A DNA stretch of 64,000 nucleotides from Beroe forskalii. Taxonomy: Eukaryota > Ctenophora > Nuda > Beroida > Beroidae. The position numbers were made by a program, and so were the translations under genes. The stretch's first letter is position 1. Every line of letters begins with the position of its first letter. The stretch spans positions 1,116,001 to 1,180,000 of the forward strand of contig WFMF01000005.1 in NCBI GenBank assembly GCA_011033025.1. Direction: 5' to 3'. Below the pieces are notes generated by a model. It was given only the letters and a program-made list of their open reading frames with translations, ran no database searches and had not been told where the DNA came from. This document shows, piece after piece, positions 53,901 through 64,000 of this stretch.

Positions 53901-54501
53901 ATAATAAAGATTCCACAACATCTCAGTATCCTAGAAGTCTATTTTACACTAAAGATGAAAAGAAAAGAAAGAGAAATTGTAGAATGGGCTGATGGAATAC
54001 CGCACAGAATGATCTCCCTTCAACGCTTCAACATTTCCTAGCGTCAACTTCAAAATATGGTCCTGCCACAAATAATGACCGTCTTAAAAACAATTAATTG
54101 ACCATAATTATGGTCAAGGAAATCAAAAACTCTGTAAATTTGAACTTTCGACCTCAAAGTTTGGACTAAAATTTACAGGGCCAGAAGTCTAAGATTGAGA
54201 CTTTTTACGGCTTATATTGATATTTTTATAGGAAGAGACTAAGCCATAATTGTATTACTAAAGCACTATTATGTTGAAGTGACTAAAATCTTGATATCTC
54301 ATATATTATCACAAATTTAATATTGAAGGGAATTGTGATATATTTTCATAATGTTCTTAAAATTTATATTATGAATTGGTTATATGATTGTAATATTTGA
54401 TGATTTTTTAAACAATAATTAAAGCTATCAAACTCCTAAAATTTAAGTATAGAAGGGATCACTTAGGATTCTGGGACAGAATCATACAAACAGGAGGGAG
54501 A

Positions 54502-56150
54502 TGTGGGAGACCCATGGTCCCCCTGTACTGTGTATTAAGGGGCTTATAGGATAGGGATCTTTAGGCTTTAAGGCAAGTATAATAGAGATAGGGCGTCTTT
54601 TAAAGCTGTAGGGTAGATATAATGTAGATAGGGCGTCTTTTAGGTCTTAGGAAATCATAGGGTACTTATAATGTAGATAGGGCGTCTTTTTAGGTCTTAG
54701 GTATAGAAGCTGCACTGCATAGATGTCAGCATAGGTCTTAGGAAACTTGCATACAAACGTCATCATTTATATACGTCACATAATACAGCTGCAGTAGAAC
54801 TTAGGTCAGTAAGGACCCAGCACTTTAGTGCGTTGCGGAGTAACGCGCTGTGATACAGCTGATTCACGTCTTGAACAATGCGTAACTTTAACAATGCGTA
54901 ACTCGCAGTAGCTGGTGGCTGTCTGAATGTTTTGTTGATACGTGGCTGATTCACGTCTTAGGAATAGGTTAAGGCCACGTATTCGTAGGTTTTCTTGAGA
55001 GTGTCCCACCGGCTATAAGGTGGAGCTCTTATAGTTATTTTATGAGTAATTGTAGGGTTCTTGAGAGTGTCCCACCGGCTATAAGGTGGAGCTCTTATAG
55101 TTATTTTATGAGTAATTGTAGGGTTCTTGAGAGTGTCCCACCGGCTATAAGGTGGAGCTCTTATAGTTATTTTATAAGTATTTGTAGGGTTCTTTAGAGT
55201 GTCCCACCGGCTATAAGGTGGAGCTCTTATAGTCCTATTTTATAAGTCCAGTCCATATTAATAGTCTATAGTTTAACATGGGCCAAAATAGTTTTATAAG
55301 AAGTGTCCCGTCTTAGGCGGAGCTTTAAATACTATGTCTTCAGGACCCATGTAGGAAATGATAGCTTTAATCAATAATACGTATCTTTGTACGTATTCTT
55401 GTACGTATATTTGTTGTTATTATAAGTGTAATTGTAACGGATACACACGTTTTCGTTATTTATGTATGATTGATATTGTGATTTTCGCCCCATGATTGAA
55501 GTCGTGGTGAAAATCACGCAGTAGCACGTTGAGTATGGGCGACATCATATAGTGATTTAAGTGGTGCCGGCGCTAAGGCGAAAAGCATCCACCTTTTATG
55601 ATATTTGTAAGAATAGTGAATGTGATGCGATCCTTATCTTCATATTCAACTTCAAGTAATTGTCAAAACATGCATATTTGCAAACTAAACAAACCAAAAG
55701 CCACTCGGGCATTTCCACTTTTTATAACCGAGTTTCCTTTGTTTATTGTTGAATGATTACCATTTAAATTACAGCTGCAGCACAGCATCTAGAATTGAAA
55801 TTGGGAGTTGAACTGTGACGGAGTGAATTGCATGACAGTCTATTTTCCCGGATCATTAAAAGGACACGTGGCACGAACATTAACGCAACCCTGATGATTA
55901 CCGATTCTCATGCTTTACAATTGCAATAGATTTAGCTTTAACGATACATAGACCCTGAGATAACCGAGAGCAATGAATACGCCATATATAGTTTATTTTG
56001 ATACGTCATGAGGATAGCATAGTGAGCGAATTTTGTTACGTCAGAACCCCTGAGCCCTACGAGCTTACAGCTATAGATGAACCATACTACTACTTAAGTG
56101 ATAAACACCTTTACCCCACCATCCATCTAATTATACAATATTTTATCACA
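54502..56150 (+). repeat. Right long terminal repeat
   Basis: 1,649 bp, matching the left repeat from TGTGGGAGACCC to TTTTATCACA. It carries four, not three, of the 65-bp stem-loop units (about 55008-55245), the GGCGG hairpin at about 55305-55325, and the GTGATTTTC/GAAAATCAC hairpin at about 55478-55518. Confidence 0.8.
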
Positions 56151-56154
56151 TGCG

Positions 56155-56182
56155 TGCGCGGCGGAGGGTAGGGTAACATCCT
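56155..56182 (-). mobile_element. Fragment of the same MITE at the right LTR edge
   Basis: GCGCGGCGGAGGGTAGGGTA followed by ACATCCTAC is the reverse complement of the first 28 bases or so of the MITE at 45267. It starts four bases outside the right LTR. Confidence 0.65.
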
Positions 56183-56185
56183 ACA

Positions 56186-56690
56186 ACTGTCCCAATTGTC
56201 CCTGTCCCAATTTACTTTTTTTGAGTTTGGGACTGCAGATTTTTGGGACAATTTGGTCAACTGGGACATTTGGGACAAAAAATGAAAATATCAGCCATTT
56301 ATCATTTTTGACATTGATCTAAGTTTTTCTATCATTGAAGTATTACCTTACCTTAGTATTGAAATGAAAGTTATATTCCAACTGAAATGAAATTCAAATT
56401 GAAAGTAGTACATATTTTGGTTGTGTTTGTTTGCGAAACAATATCATTTGATGTTTGAGCCCCAGTTGTCTCTGTCACTTTTGTCCCAATTGTCCCATTT
56501 GTCCCAGTGTGCATCCACTTTTTTGAATCCCATTTGGTCCATTTTCTCTGTCCCATTCGAGCATTTGTCCCAATTGTCCCAGTCTGCATTCACTTCTTTG
56601 AGTCCCATTTCTTCCATTTTCTCTGTCCCAAATGTCCCTGTCCCAATTCACTTTTTCTTGAGTTTGGGACAATTGGGACAGTGACACCCC
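56186..56690. repeat. TGTCCCAATTGTCCC repeat block with inverted ends
   Basis: The block starts CTGTCCCAATTGTCCC and ends with its reverse complement GGGACAATTGGGACAG. Inside, CTGTCCCAATTTACTTTTT and a 78-80 bp unit with TGTCCCAATTGTCCCAGT and TTTGAGTCCCATTT are tandemly repeated. Could be a MITE with an internal tandem repeat. Frames on both strands are by-products. Confidence 0.6.
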
Positions 56691-57984
56691 CCCCTCAGGA
56701 CGTCCGCATTTTCATTCAAAATCTTTTGGTTGCCATTTTTATGTCCGTTGTCTAAAACAAGGTGACAAAATCAACTTAATTATTTGACTCTAAGTCGAAA
56801 ATCTAAGTCAAAATTCTAAATATGAAGTAAAATTAAAGTAATATCAAGTAAAATTCTAAATAGGAGTAAATAGAAGCAATCGAGTGAGGCCCGGTGGCGA
56901 CAGAAATTCTTCTGTCAGTAATGACTCGTGTAAGAGACAATTTATAATTCAAACACATTCATTTGGTAAAAGGATAAAACTCGATAAAACAGATTGTCAA
57001 ATAACTCTCAACACATCAAATCCATAACATCAACATACGACCCCCGTTCAACACTGATGAAATTTCACAGATTCAAGATACGTACTATTGTGTATTGCCA
57101 GAATGAAAAGGTGAAAGTTGGATCTTGACGATTAGTCAACGGTATTTTAATGTCTAAACAATTTCTTTTCCACTCAATATAACCAGGAATCTCTTACAGG
57201 TCACGTTAGCAGCCAATTGGGGGTGTTACAACCACAGGGGGAGGGAACAAGGGATTAGGGAAAGGCGGCTGGTGATCAGGCTTGGAATTTCTGTCTCCAA
57301 TATAAGACGCCGGCTGAGAGGCATCATGGATCTAAATCTGTTTTTATATTCTTCATCATTTAAGGAGCAGTATTTAGTACATACTAGTACTACGCCATCA
57401 ACCAAGGGGAGGGGTTTCAAAATGATAACAGTGGGGGGGGGGTAGTGAATTCGGGGGTATTGAATTGCAATTCTTTCCGATAACGAAGCAAACGTTGCCG
57501 CAATGAGTGACAGCTCCCATTAAGCGAAAATAAGAAAACGCCGGACCTTAAATTTACAAGGGCAACTTACAAGGCGTTTTCCAAAAAAAAATCTCAGTAT
57601 CATGACGAGTATCTTGACGAGTATCATGACAAGTAACGTTATGGGTAATTCCATAATTCACTAACTGACGTTGACATGAACAGGAATGACAGATATCAAT
57701 CCGACAAGTTTGCAGATTACGGTGATGATTAATGAACATTCTTTCACTTTAAAATTCCCCTATTTACACAACACAATAAAATGAAATCGTATAAAACTTG
57801 ATTGGACTAGCTATCCACTACTCTGAAATGGCCCTATGTAAATTGGGACAACTTAATTCTGCACTTGGAAGTCCAAACACGAAATCGAACCGTGGCGTAA
57901 TGCAATGACGTAATGCCATGCAATGTAAAGTCAGCGTCAAACAAAAATACACAGGGAGCCGCGCGCGGATTGAAAATATGTATC
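56691..57984. other. Intergenic, no convincing gene
   Basis: Contains a short CATGACGAGTATC-type duplication near 57600-57630 and a possible, very weak kringle-end remnant near 57081-57117. Otherwise nothing supported. Confidence 0.4.
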
Positions 57985-58075
57985 TACTCGAGTCTGTGAC
58001 GTCACGGAAATCGGCACTGGATAGTCACGTGCGTAGCAACCACAGTCACGTGCGTAGCAACCACAGCACAGTACG
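57985..58075. promoter_or_regulatory. Promoter-like cluster: CRE palindrome and two E-box/X-box-like repeats
   Basis: A perfect TGACGTCA at about 57999 is followed by two 21-bp tandem copies of AGTCACGTGCGTAGCAACCAC (58022 and 58043), each with an E box (CACGTG) and GTAGCAAC, an RFX X-box-like half-site. The cluster lies just upstream of a possible small exon. Promoter function is inferred from motifs only. Confidence 0.4.
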
Positions 58076-58180
58076 TATAGCTGCTTTGCGGACTGCGATA
58101 TGTGTGTTGCATTGTGCAGAGCTATACGAACTGTAATGTGGCCGACTTTTAGCTGAGTTCATGATCTGGACATGCTGATG

Positions 58181-58380
58181 CCCAGGTTATTGCATTGATT
58201 TTAAATGAATGCATGACTGAGGTTGCATTGGCCATAGGTACTGGTAATTGGTCATACTCAAGTATATCACTCAGCAAATTCATAATTTATGGTTGCTCAG
58301 AAGAAACCCGTGATTCAATTTCGAATGAACTGGCACAGGCACTCAATTTTCACTGCATGACACTCAATACCCAGCAGTAA
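58181..58380 (+). CDS. Possible terminal exon of an unrecognised protein
   Basis: After an acceptor-like GATGCCCAG at 58172-58180, a frame of 66 codons (VIALILNECMTEVALAIGTG, later SLSKFIIYGCSEE, ending LNTQQ-stop) runs to TAA. Composition is protein-like with a Cys/Glu-rich middle, but no family is recognised and no upstream exon was identified. It lies about 100 bp downstream of a promoter-like cluster, which would fit a first exon in between. Treat as a weak prediction. Confidence 0.25.
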
Positions 58381-59188
58381 GACTCGAGATATTACCAATA
58401 CCACACGGTGTGGAGGGTTGCAAGTTCTCCGGAGTGAAACGGGCAGTTTTGTTTCCGGCTATGTTCCAACATTCACGAAATTGCGGCCCACTAATTCTAA
58501 AAGTTTAATTACATATTTATTGTCGCAAAATTCAAATGCTAGTCACTGACCAGAATTCGATTTAAAAAGTTAAACCTCGTAATTTCGTGAAGTTCTGAAG
58601 CATTTAGCAAATTGCTTGTGCATCACCATAAATGCAGCCCGTTAATTGATTCGAGTATTTCCTGCTTGAAAAATTTTATTCGGGAACACAATTCTCGTAC
58701 AATGAGGTATGCGATTTAAGCCAAACAAGCATGCTTGTAATGTATACAAACATCTATTCCAATGTATTTATTATAAATGCGCGCTAATGGCGCGCATCCT
58801 AAATTTGAAATTGTATGGTTTCTTCAGCAAAATGTCAAATTTTCAGCTCCATCCATAAAATTTTGAGAAGACCCTTTTAAAAATACCCATATTTTGTGCC
58901 AAAACACCGATGGCCGATGAAAAGATCCTTTTACAGAAAATAAAATTTTACGTGGGTTTATGACGCCTAGGTGTCACGCAGTGAAACAAAGCAATGATCC
59001 CGTGAAAAGCAACGTTACGTCCCGTCCCCACGTCAATCAGCAGATTCATATTCACTCATGCATTCTGTCACCCTGGTCATCAACGAAAAAATGACAAAAA
59101 TTGGCAATGAATTGATTGGTTTGTATTTACAACTGTAAAGGTATTTACAAAACAGATCAAAAAAATCTGATTAATTGTTTATGAGCCA
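58381..59188. other. Intergenic, no gene seen
   Basis: AT-rich spacer between the weak exon and the stop codon of the minus-strand gene; no repeat noted except GCGCGCTAATGGCGCGC, a small palindrome near 58778. Confidence 0.5.
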
Positions 59189-62100
59189 CTAGCTTAGTCC
59201 ACGAAAATCGAAGACCGACTGGTTCGATACTTGTGCTGGGCTTGCTGTTGCTGCTGCTGCTTTTGCAGTATCAACTGTGGTCATCTGGCTCTTTGGGGGC
59301 ATGCGAGCCAACCTCTGGGGATCTGAAACATTCGTCTGTATTAGATTATCAGGGATGAAAAGTTATATTACCTGCTGGCTGCTTCTTGAAATTCTCCATG
59401 AATTTCATGCACACAGAAAGGAGCACCTTGGGCACGCTGAGAGCAAGACCTTGGGCACACTGAGGGCAAAGCATCGGGCACACTGAGGGTAACATCTCAG
59501 TTAAGACCTCGGGCACACTGAGGGGAAAACCTCGGGCACACTGAGGGCGACACCTCGGACAATCTGAGGGCAAGACCTCGAGCACACTGTGGAGAACACT
59601 TCGGAAAAATTTAGAGCAAAACCTCGAGCATACTTAGGGCAAGACCTCGGGCACACTTAGGGCAAGACCTCGGGCACACTGAGGGCGACACCTCGGACAA
59701 ACTGAGGGCAAGACCTCGGGCACACTGAGGGGAACACCTCGGGAATATTAGAGCAAAACCTCGAGCACACTTAGGGCAAGACCTCGGGCAAGACCTCGGG
59801 CACACTGAAGGTAATACCTCGAGCACATTGAGGGGAACAGCTCGTGCACACTAAGGGAAACACATCGGGCAAATTGAGGGCGACACCTCGGTAAAATTGA
59901 GGGCAATACTTCGGGCATACTGAGGGCAAGACCTCGGGACACTGAGGGGAAGACCTCGGGCACACTGAGGGTAATGCCTCCAGCACACTGAGGGCAAGAC
60001 CTCGGGCACACTGAGGGTAATAGCTCGGGCACACTGAGGGGAACACCTCGGGCAAATTAAGGGTGACACCTCGGTAAAATTGAGGGCAAGACCTCGGGCA
60101 CACAGAAGGGAACTCCTCGGAAAAATTTAGAGCAAAACCTAGAGAACACTGAGGGCAAGACCTCGGCACACTGCGGGCGACACCTCGGACAAACTGGGGG
60201 CAAGACCTCGAGCACGCTGAAGGGAACTCCCCGGGAAAATTTAGAGCAAAACCTCGAGCACACTTAGGGCAAGACCTCAGGCACACTAAGGGGAACACTT
60301 CGGGCAAATTGAGGGCGACACCTCGGTACTTCGGTAAAATTGAGGGCAATATTTCGGGCATACTGAGGGCAAGACCTCGGGCACACTGAGGGTAAGACTT
60401 CGGGCACACTGAGGGTAACACTGAGCACACTGAGGGCAAGACCTCGGGTACACTGAGGGAAATAGCTCGGGCACACTGAGGGGAACACCTCGGGCAAATT
60501 GAGGGTGACACCACGGTAAAATTGAGGGCAAGACCTTGGGCACACTTAGGGCAAGACCTCGGGCAAACTGAGGGTAATACCTCGAGCACACTGAGGGGAA
60601 CACCTCGGGCACACTGAAGGGAACACCTCGGGAACATTTAGAGCAAAACCTCGAGCACACTGAAGGGAACACCTCGGGCAAATTGAGGGCGACACCTCGG
60701 TAAAATTGAGGGCCATAATGAGGGCATGACCTCGGGCACACTTAGGGCAAGACCTCGGGCAAACTGAGGGTAATACCTCGAGCACACTGAGGGGAACACC
60801 TCGGGCACACTGAGGGGCACACTGAGGGAAACACATCGGGCAAACTGAGGGCAAGACCTCGGGCACACAGAAAGGAACACCTCGGGCACGCTAAGAGCAA
60901 GACCTTGGGCACACTGAGGGCAAAACATCGGGCACACTGCGGGGAACATCTCGGGCACACTGAGGGGAAAACCTCGGGCACACTGAGGGCGACACCTCGG
61001 ACAAACTGGGGGCAAGACCTCGAGCACACTGAGGGGAACTCCTCGGGAAAATTTAGAGCAAAACCTCGAGCACACTTAGGGCAATACCTCGGGCACACTG
61101 AGGGGAACACCTAGGGCAAATTGAGGGCGACACCTCGGTAAAATTGAGGGGAATACTTCGGGCATATTGAGGGCAAGACCTCTGGCACACTGAGGGTAAA
61201 ACATCGGGCACACTGAGGGCAAGACCTCGAGCACACTGAGGGGAACACCTCGTGCACACTGAAGGAAACACATCGGGCAAACTGAGGGCATGACCTCGGG
61301 CACACTGAGGGACAAACTTCGGGCAAACTTCGGGCAAGACCTCGGGCACACTGAGGGGAAAACTTCAGGCACAATGAGGGCACACCTCGGTAAACTTGAG
61401 GGACAAACTTCGGGCAAACTTCGGGCAAGACCTCGGGCACACTGAGGGGAAAACTTCAGGCACAATGAGGGTGGCACCTCGGACAAACTGAGGGCAAGAC
61501 CTCGAGCACACTGAGGGGAACGCTTCGAGAAAATTTAGGGACAAACCTAGAGAACACTGAGGGCAAGACCTCGGACACACTGAGGGTAATACCTCGGGAA
61601 CACTGGGGGCATAGAGCGGGATATCCTCGAGCCTCCAATTGACACGGGAAATCCCATAATTGAACTCCCTCGCACTCAGGTTTCTCAATAATAATAATAG
61701 ACTGCATAGTGCATACCATACAAAGATTAGGAACGTACACAGCATTTCAACAATCAACAAAAAGACTTACTCTAGGTCTTCGTTTATGCTGCTCAATCCT
61801 GCTTCTTACAGTTTCACAGTTCAAATCAGCAGTGCTAGTATCCAATGCGCAGAGCTCTATAAGCGCCTGTTCATAACCGCCTGTTCATCAGCGAAGTTAT
61901 CAGCTGCAGCTGTGCTGAAGGAAACATTAAATACGTAAATGGCGATGGATATAAGGTAATTGAACATTTCAATAATTTTTGAAGTTCAAAATGGAAGAAT
62001 TAAAAGGGAAACTTTTCCATTTAAATCTGATTTACCAACGATGCCTGTTGTTCAAACAATGATTCGAATTTATTTCATCATATTGGCATCATATTTATCA

Positions 62101-63298
62101 TGTTTAGATGCATGGTACACAAGCAAAATACAACCTTGAATCATGTGTTCATATAACAGGAGTCCTTACCTTGAATCGGATAATATGTGATGTTCCATAT
62201 TGTAGCGTAGTAAGGGTCCCAGACCCCCCGTTTCTCAAGAACTTCAAGTAGGGACTGCAGTGCTGTTAATCACTGAACAGATTACGTCTGAGTTCAACTT
62301 GAATCTGCTGCACTGAAGAAACATGGCATCAGTACTTCAGCCTCCCCTTACCTTCGTGTAAATCATTGAAAAGTTTCGGTAATAGGCTCAAATGAGGTGT
62401 GGATCGTGTCCAATGGATCGATTTAAAATCATTGGAAAATTTCACCGATGGATAATGAATATCCATGGCCAATGGCCATCCATCAGACATGTATTTTTGA
62501 CATTATGGATTACTTAGACAAGATTCGCAACTTATAGAGACCCTTTTAACAAACTTTCGCATGTTATTGTTAATTCTGCAAACACCTACCATCGTTTTCC
62601 TCCTGATAGACTAAGACATCCAGTTGACCACAGCTGCTGTATGCGACCCGTGGTCCAATAGATCTGAATGAGGAATGAGAAGGGGCCGCTTTGAAGTCTT
62701 TTGAAATAACGTTGCAATTGAACAATGACCAGTCTTGAATATTTCATACATTTTTACTATCAATCATGAGCTAGTTAGTGATTCTTTAGAGAAGCTCATT
62801 GTACTGTCAGGTCTTCACAATGCCTCTTGAAGCACATCAGGTGGAGCGGCTCCAATGTATCCTATGGAGACAATGCATGGGGGTTGATGATGTCTTGAAT
62901 CATGGAAGTTGGCAGCGAGGATTTCGTCTCTTCATCTAACCTCCAAAAAGTTGCAGGGCTGAGTTTTTGACTTGCATGGGGCGTCGTACAAAAATCAATG
63001 AGCGATAGCAGGGGATCTTTTACTGTTATTCCAAGGATCCGATTGTACCACCATGTAATCACCATTATCGTAGAGCTCTGACATATCTTCACACATTGGT
63101 CATTTGGTAAGTCTCATAGGCAAAGGAACCAAGCGGTTAACTTACAAGTGAAATTTGAAAAGGACAGAGGAATGACAGGACGCCACATAGGAATATTCTG
63201 CACTGCGCCACAGATGCAAGGAACGATGAGAAGAACAGTTTTCCATTTTCATCAAGGATCTTTTATCTCTGCTTCGATTCATCTTTCCAACATCTCCA
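59189..63298 (-). CDS. Unrecognised multi-exon gene, 3' part, seven exons, one with a 14-bp duplication
   Basis: Exons in phase, 5' to 3': 63298-63146, 63075-62941, 62663-62590, 62262-62170, 61903-61771, 59459-59372 and 59322-59189 (TAG stop). Typical stretches are ITWWYNRILGITVKDPLLSL, VAYSSCGQLDVLVYQEEND, LEVLEKRGVWDPYYATIWNI and, at the end, TTVDTAKAAAATASPAQVSN. No family is recognised; no signal peptide or membrane helix is seen; the Ala/Ser/Thr-rich tail looks disordered. The 61903-61771 exon contains a 14-bp tandem duplication (CGCCTGTTCAT repeated on the + strand) that breaks its frame. Without it the exon is exactly in phase, so it may be an allele, an assembly error or a real lesion. 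The acceptor at 63075 (CAGAG) and the one at 59459, inside a minisatellite, are uncertain. The 5' end is not visible. Confidence 0.5.
59440..61615. repeat. 23-bp minisatellite, about 90 units
   Basis: The minus-strand unit GAGGTCTTGCCCTCAGTGTG + CCC repeats with 10-20% variation and occasional units of other length. As 23 is not a multiple of 3, each frame cycles through three peptides, giving a 23-residue Cys/Pro repeat (CPRSCPQCARGLALSVPEVL), and all three minus frames stay open for long stretches (up to 288 codons). It lies in the intron between the last three exons of the minus-strand gene, and its final unit supplies the likely acceptor of exon 59459-59372. Confidence 0.92.
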
Positions 63299-64000
63299 CT
63301 AAAAGAGTCAAAATCAAATAATTGTAGAAAACGAAATTAAGTGAAATTTCAATCGAGATTTTTCGAACAAATCTACCACCAACTGACTGCCACTTAAATT
63401 CAGAGAAAAATGACATGTAGCAGTAAAAATCTATGATAAAGAATTGATTTCGTTGTCACAAAACAATGCTGTAGAAATTGTAACAGAAAAATAAAGACAT
63501 TACAAATCACATGATACATTGGCATTAACAGAAAATGAAAAAATCCGTCACATCACCCTTCCACATTCAAAATTACGCCAAAAAAGTAATTGCTGATAAT
63601 AGGGATAAATGTTACCGTTAAATTGTGTCCTAGACCTACCAAAATGTTCCCTTCAGTCAATATTTTTGAGTCGGACTGAGTAGTAACTCGAAAACAGCCA
63701 TAGTTAATTTGACGACAGTCCTTTAAACTTTTAAATTTTATTCGTTCTTACATGCAAATTGCAAGGACCCAGGATCGTTCATTCGTTCAGTTGAAATTGC
63801 TTGAATGTAGATATGTTCACTTTCAGGTCGAATTACTAAATTATGAAAGTTGCCCGAGACGGTTGATCATGATCATAATGCGACGATTCATGCAAACCAT
63901 TAAACGCTACGTAACATAAAGTCGAAGGGAATGAGTTTCCCTATCAAGAGTGGCACCAAAAAATATTGCATTCAATGTTCATTCATGAAAAATCACCACG
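63299..64000. other. Upstream part of the minus-strand gene, no exon identified
   Basis: AT-rich sequence with no repeat and no frame that could be spliced confidently to the exon at 63298. Further 5' exons probably lie beyond the window. Confidence 0.4.

Larger units (their letters stand above)
46518..54501 (+). other. Interior of the LTR relic: non-coding, with several tandem repeats
   Basis: No recognisable retroelement protein. Visible structure includes two copies of a CAAATGGGATATCC...AGTATCCCATTTAACA block near 47284 and 47488; a direct repeat of about 55 bp (CCTAAGATTGGTG...TCACGGGTCAC) at 48004 and 48818; GTGCAGTGCAGTGCAGT runs at 50258-50320; TAAG-rich sequence at 50917-51115; and the longer repeats listed separately. 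Confidence 0.6.
44768..56150 (+). mobile_element. Old LTR retrotransposon relic, non-coding internal region (LARD-like)
   Basis: Two long direct repeats (44768-46517 and 54502-56150) both begin TGTGGGAGACCC and end TTTTATCACA, giving the TG...CA termini of LTRs. A purine-rich tract (AGGAGGGAGA) directly precedes the right repeat, as a polypurine tract should. TGG lies two bases inside the left repeat, where a primer-binding site is expected. The family cannot be named: the 8-kb interior has no recognisable gag, protease, polymerase or integrase frame. It is either a non-autonomous derivative or eroded beyond recognition. The terminal repeats differ by many substitutions and indels, so the insertion is old. 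It is clearly broken or never autonomous. No convincing target-site duplication: both flanks are other repeats. Confidence 0.75.

Noticed and set aside
57061-57117. Kringle-end remnant (YCVLPE followed by a stop, after a TTTCACAG acceptor)
   Set aside because: Only seven or eight residues resemble CDIPEC, the key second Cys is absent and no first half lies nearby; this could be chance.
59349-61760. Many overlapping Cys/Pro-rich proteins of 60-290 codons
   Set aside because: All come from one 23-bp array read in three frames. Not listed as genes, although possible translation is raised as a finding.

Overview
The window looks like genomic DNA from an invertebrate animal. Genes are split by GT-AG introns and carry animal-type modules: a voltage-gated calcium channel segment, C2H2 zinc fingers and kringles split by a phase-2 intron. 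The intergenic DNA is AT-rich and crowded with tandem and inverted repeats. One gene joins plant-like leucine-rich repeats to a multi-pass membrane domain, so I lean towards a non-bilaterian animal such as a sponge, but the species cannot be fixed from sequence alone. All gene models are hand-spliced: exon phases were checked, transcripts were not.

Layout. 1-188: one exon of a calcium-channel alpha-1 subunit (domain III S6). 396-6143 (+): seven exons at the 3' end of a C2H2 zinc-finger gene, with three tandem-repeat blocks in its introns. 6.9-7.8 kb: two MITE-like elements. 7.97-16.79 kb: a satellite of about 325-bp units, five or six in one orientation and about 22 nearly identical units in the opposite one, meeting at a scrambled junction near 9.6-9.74 kb. 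17.3-18.0 kb: a second, smaller head-to-head repeat.

19.56-40.95 kb (-): a 14-exon gene reconstructed in phase from signal peptide to stop. It encodes a 771-residue receptor-like protein with LRRs, a cysteine-rich segment and 7-8 membrane segments. Its introns hold genes on the opposite strand: two secreted kringle-protein genes (24.3-27.8 and 31.6-32.4 kb) and a four-exon alpha/beta-hydrolase (34.7-36.5 kb) whose catalytic Ser and His positions read Cys and Asn.

41.7-44.1 kb (-): a 5'-truncated CR1/Jockey-like LINE with an open reverse transcriptase. 44.2-44.77 kb: a GC-rich foldback element. 44.77-56.15 kb: an old LTR-retrotransposon relic with 1.65-1.75 kb terminal repeats and an internal region in which no gag or pol can be recognised. 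Its terminal repeats carry stem-loop arrays, and one contains a MITE. 56.2-58.1 kb: short repeats and a promoter-like cluster. 59.2-63.3 kb (-): an unrecognised multi-exon gene with an array of about 90 units of 23 bp between two of its exons.

A recurring theme is local duplication at 3' splice sites: minisatellites or short duplications lie on or against exon starts at 2.7, 23.9, 33.85, 35.85, 59.46 and 61.87 kb. No bacterial-type operon, CRISPR array or convincing tRNA/rRNA gene was seen.
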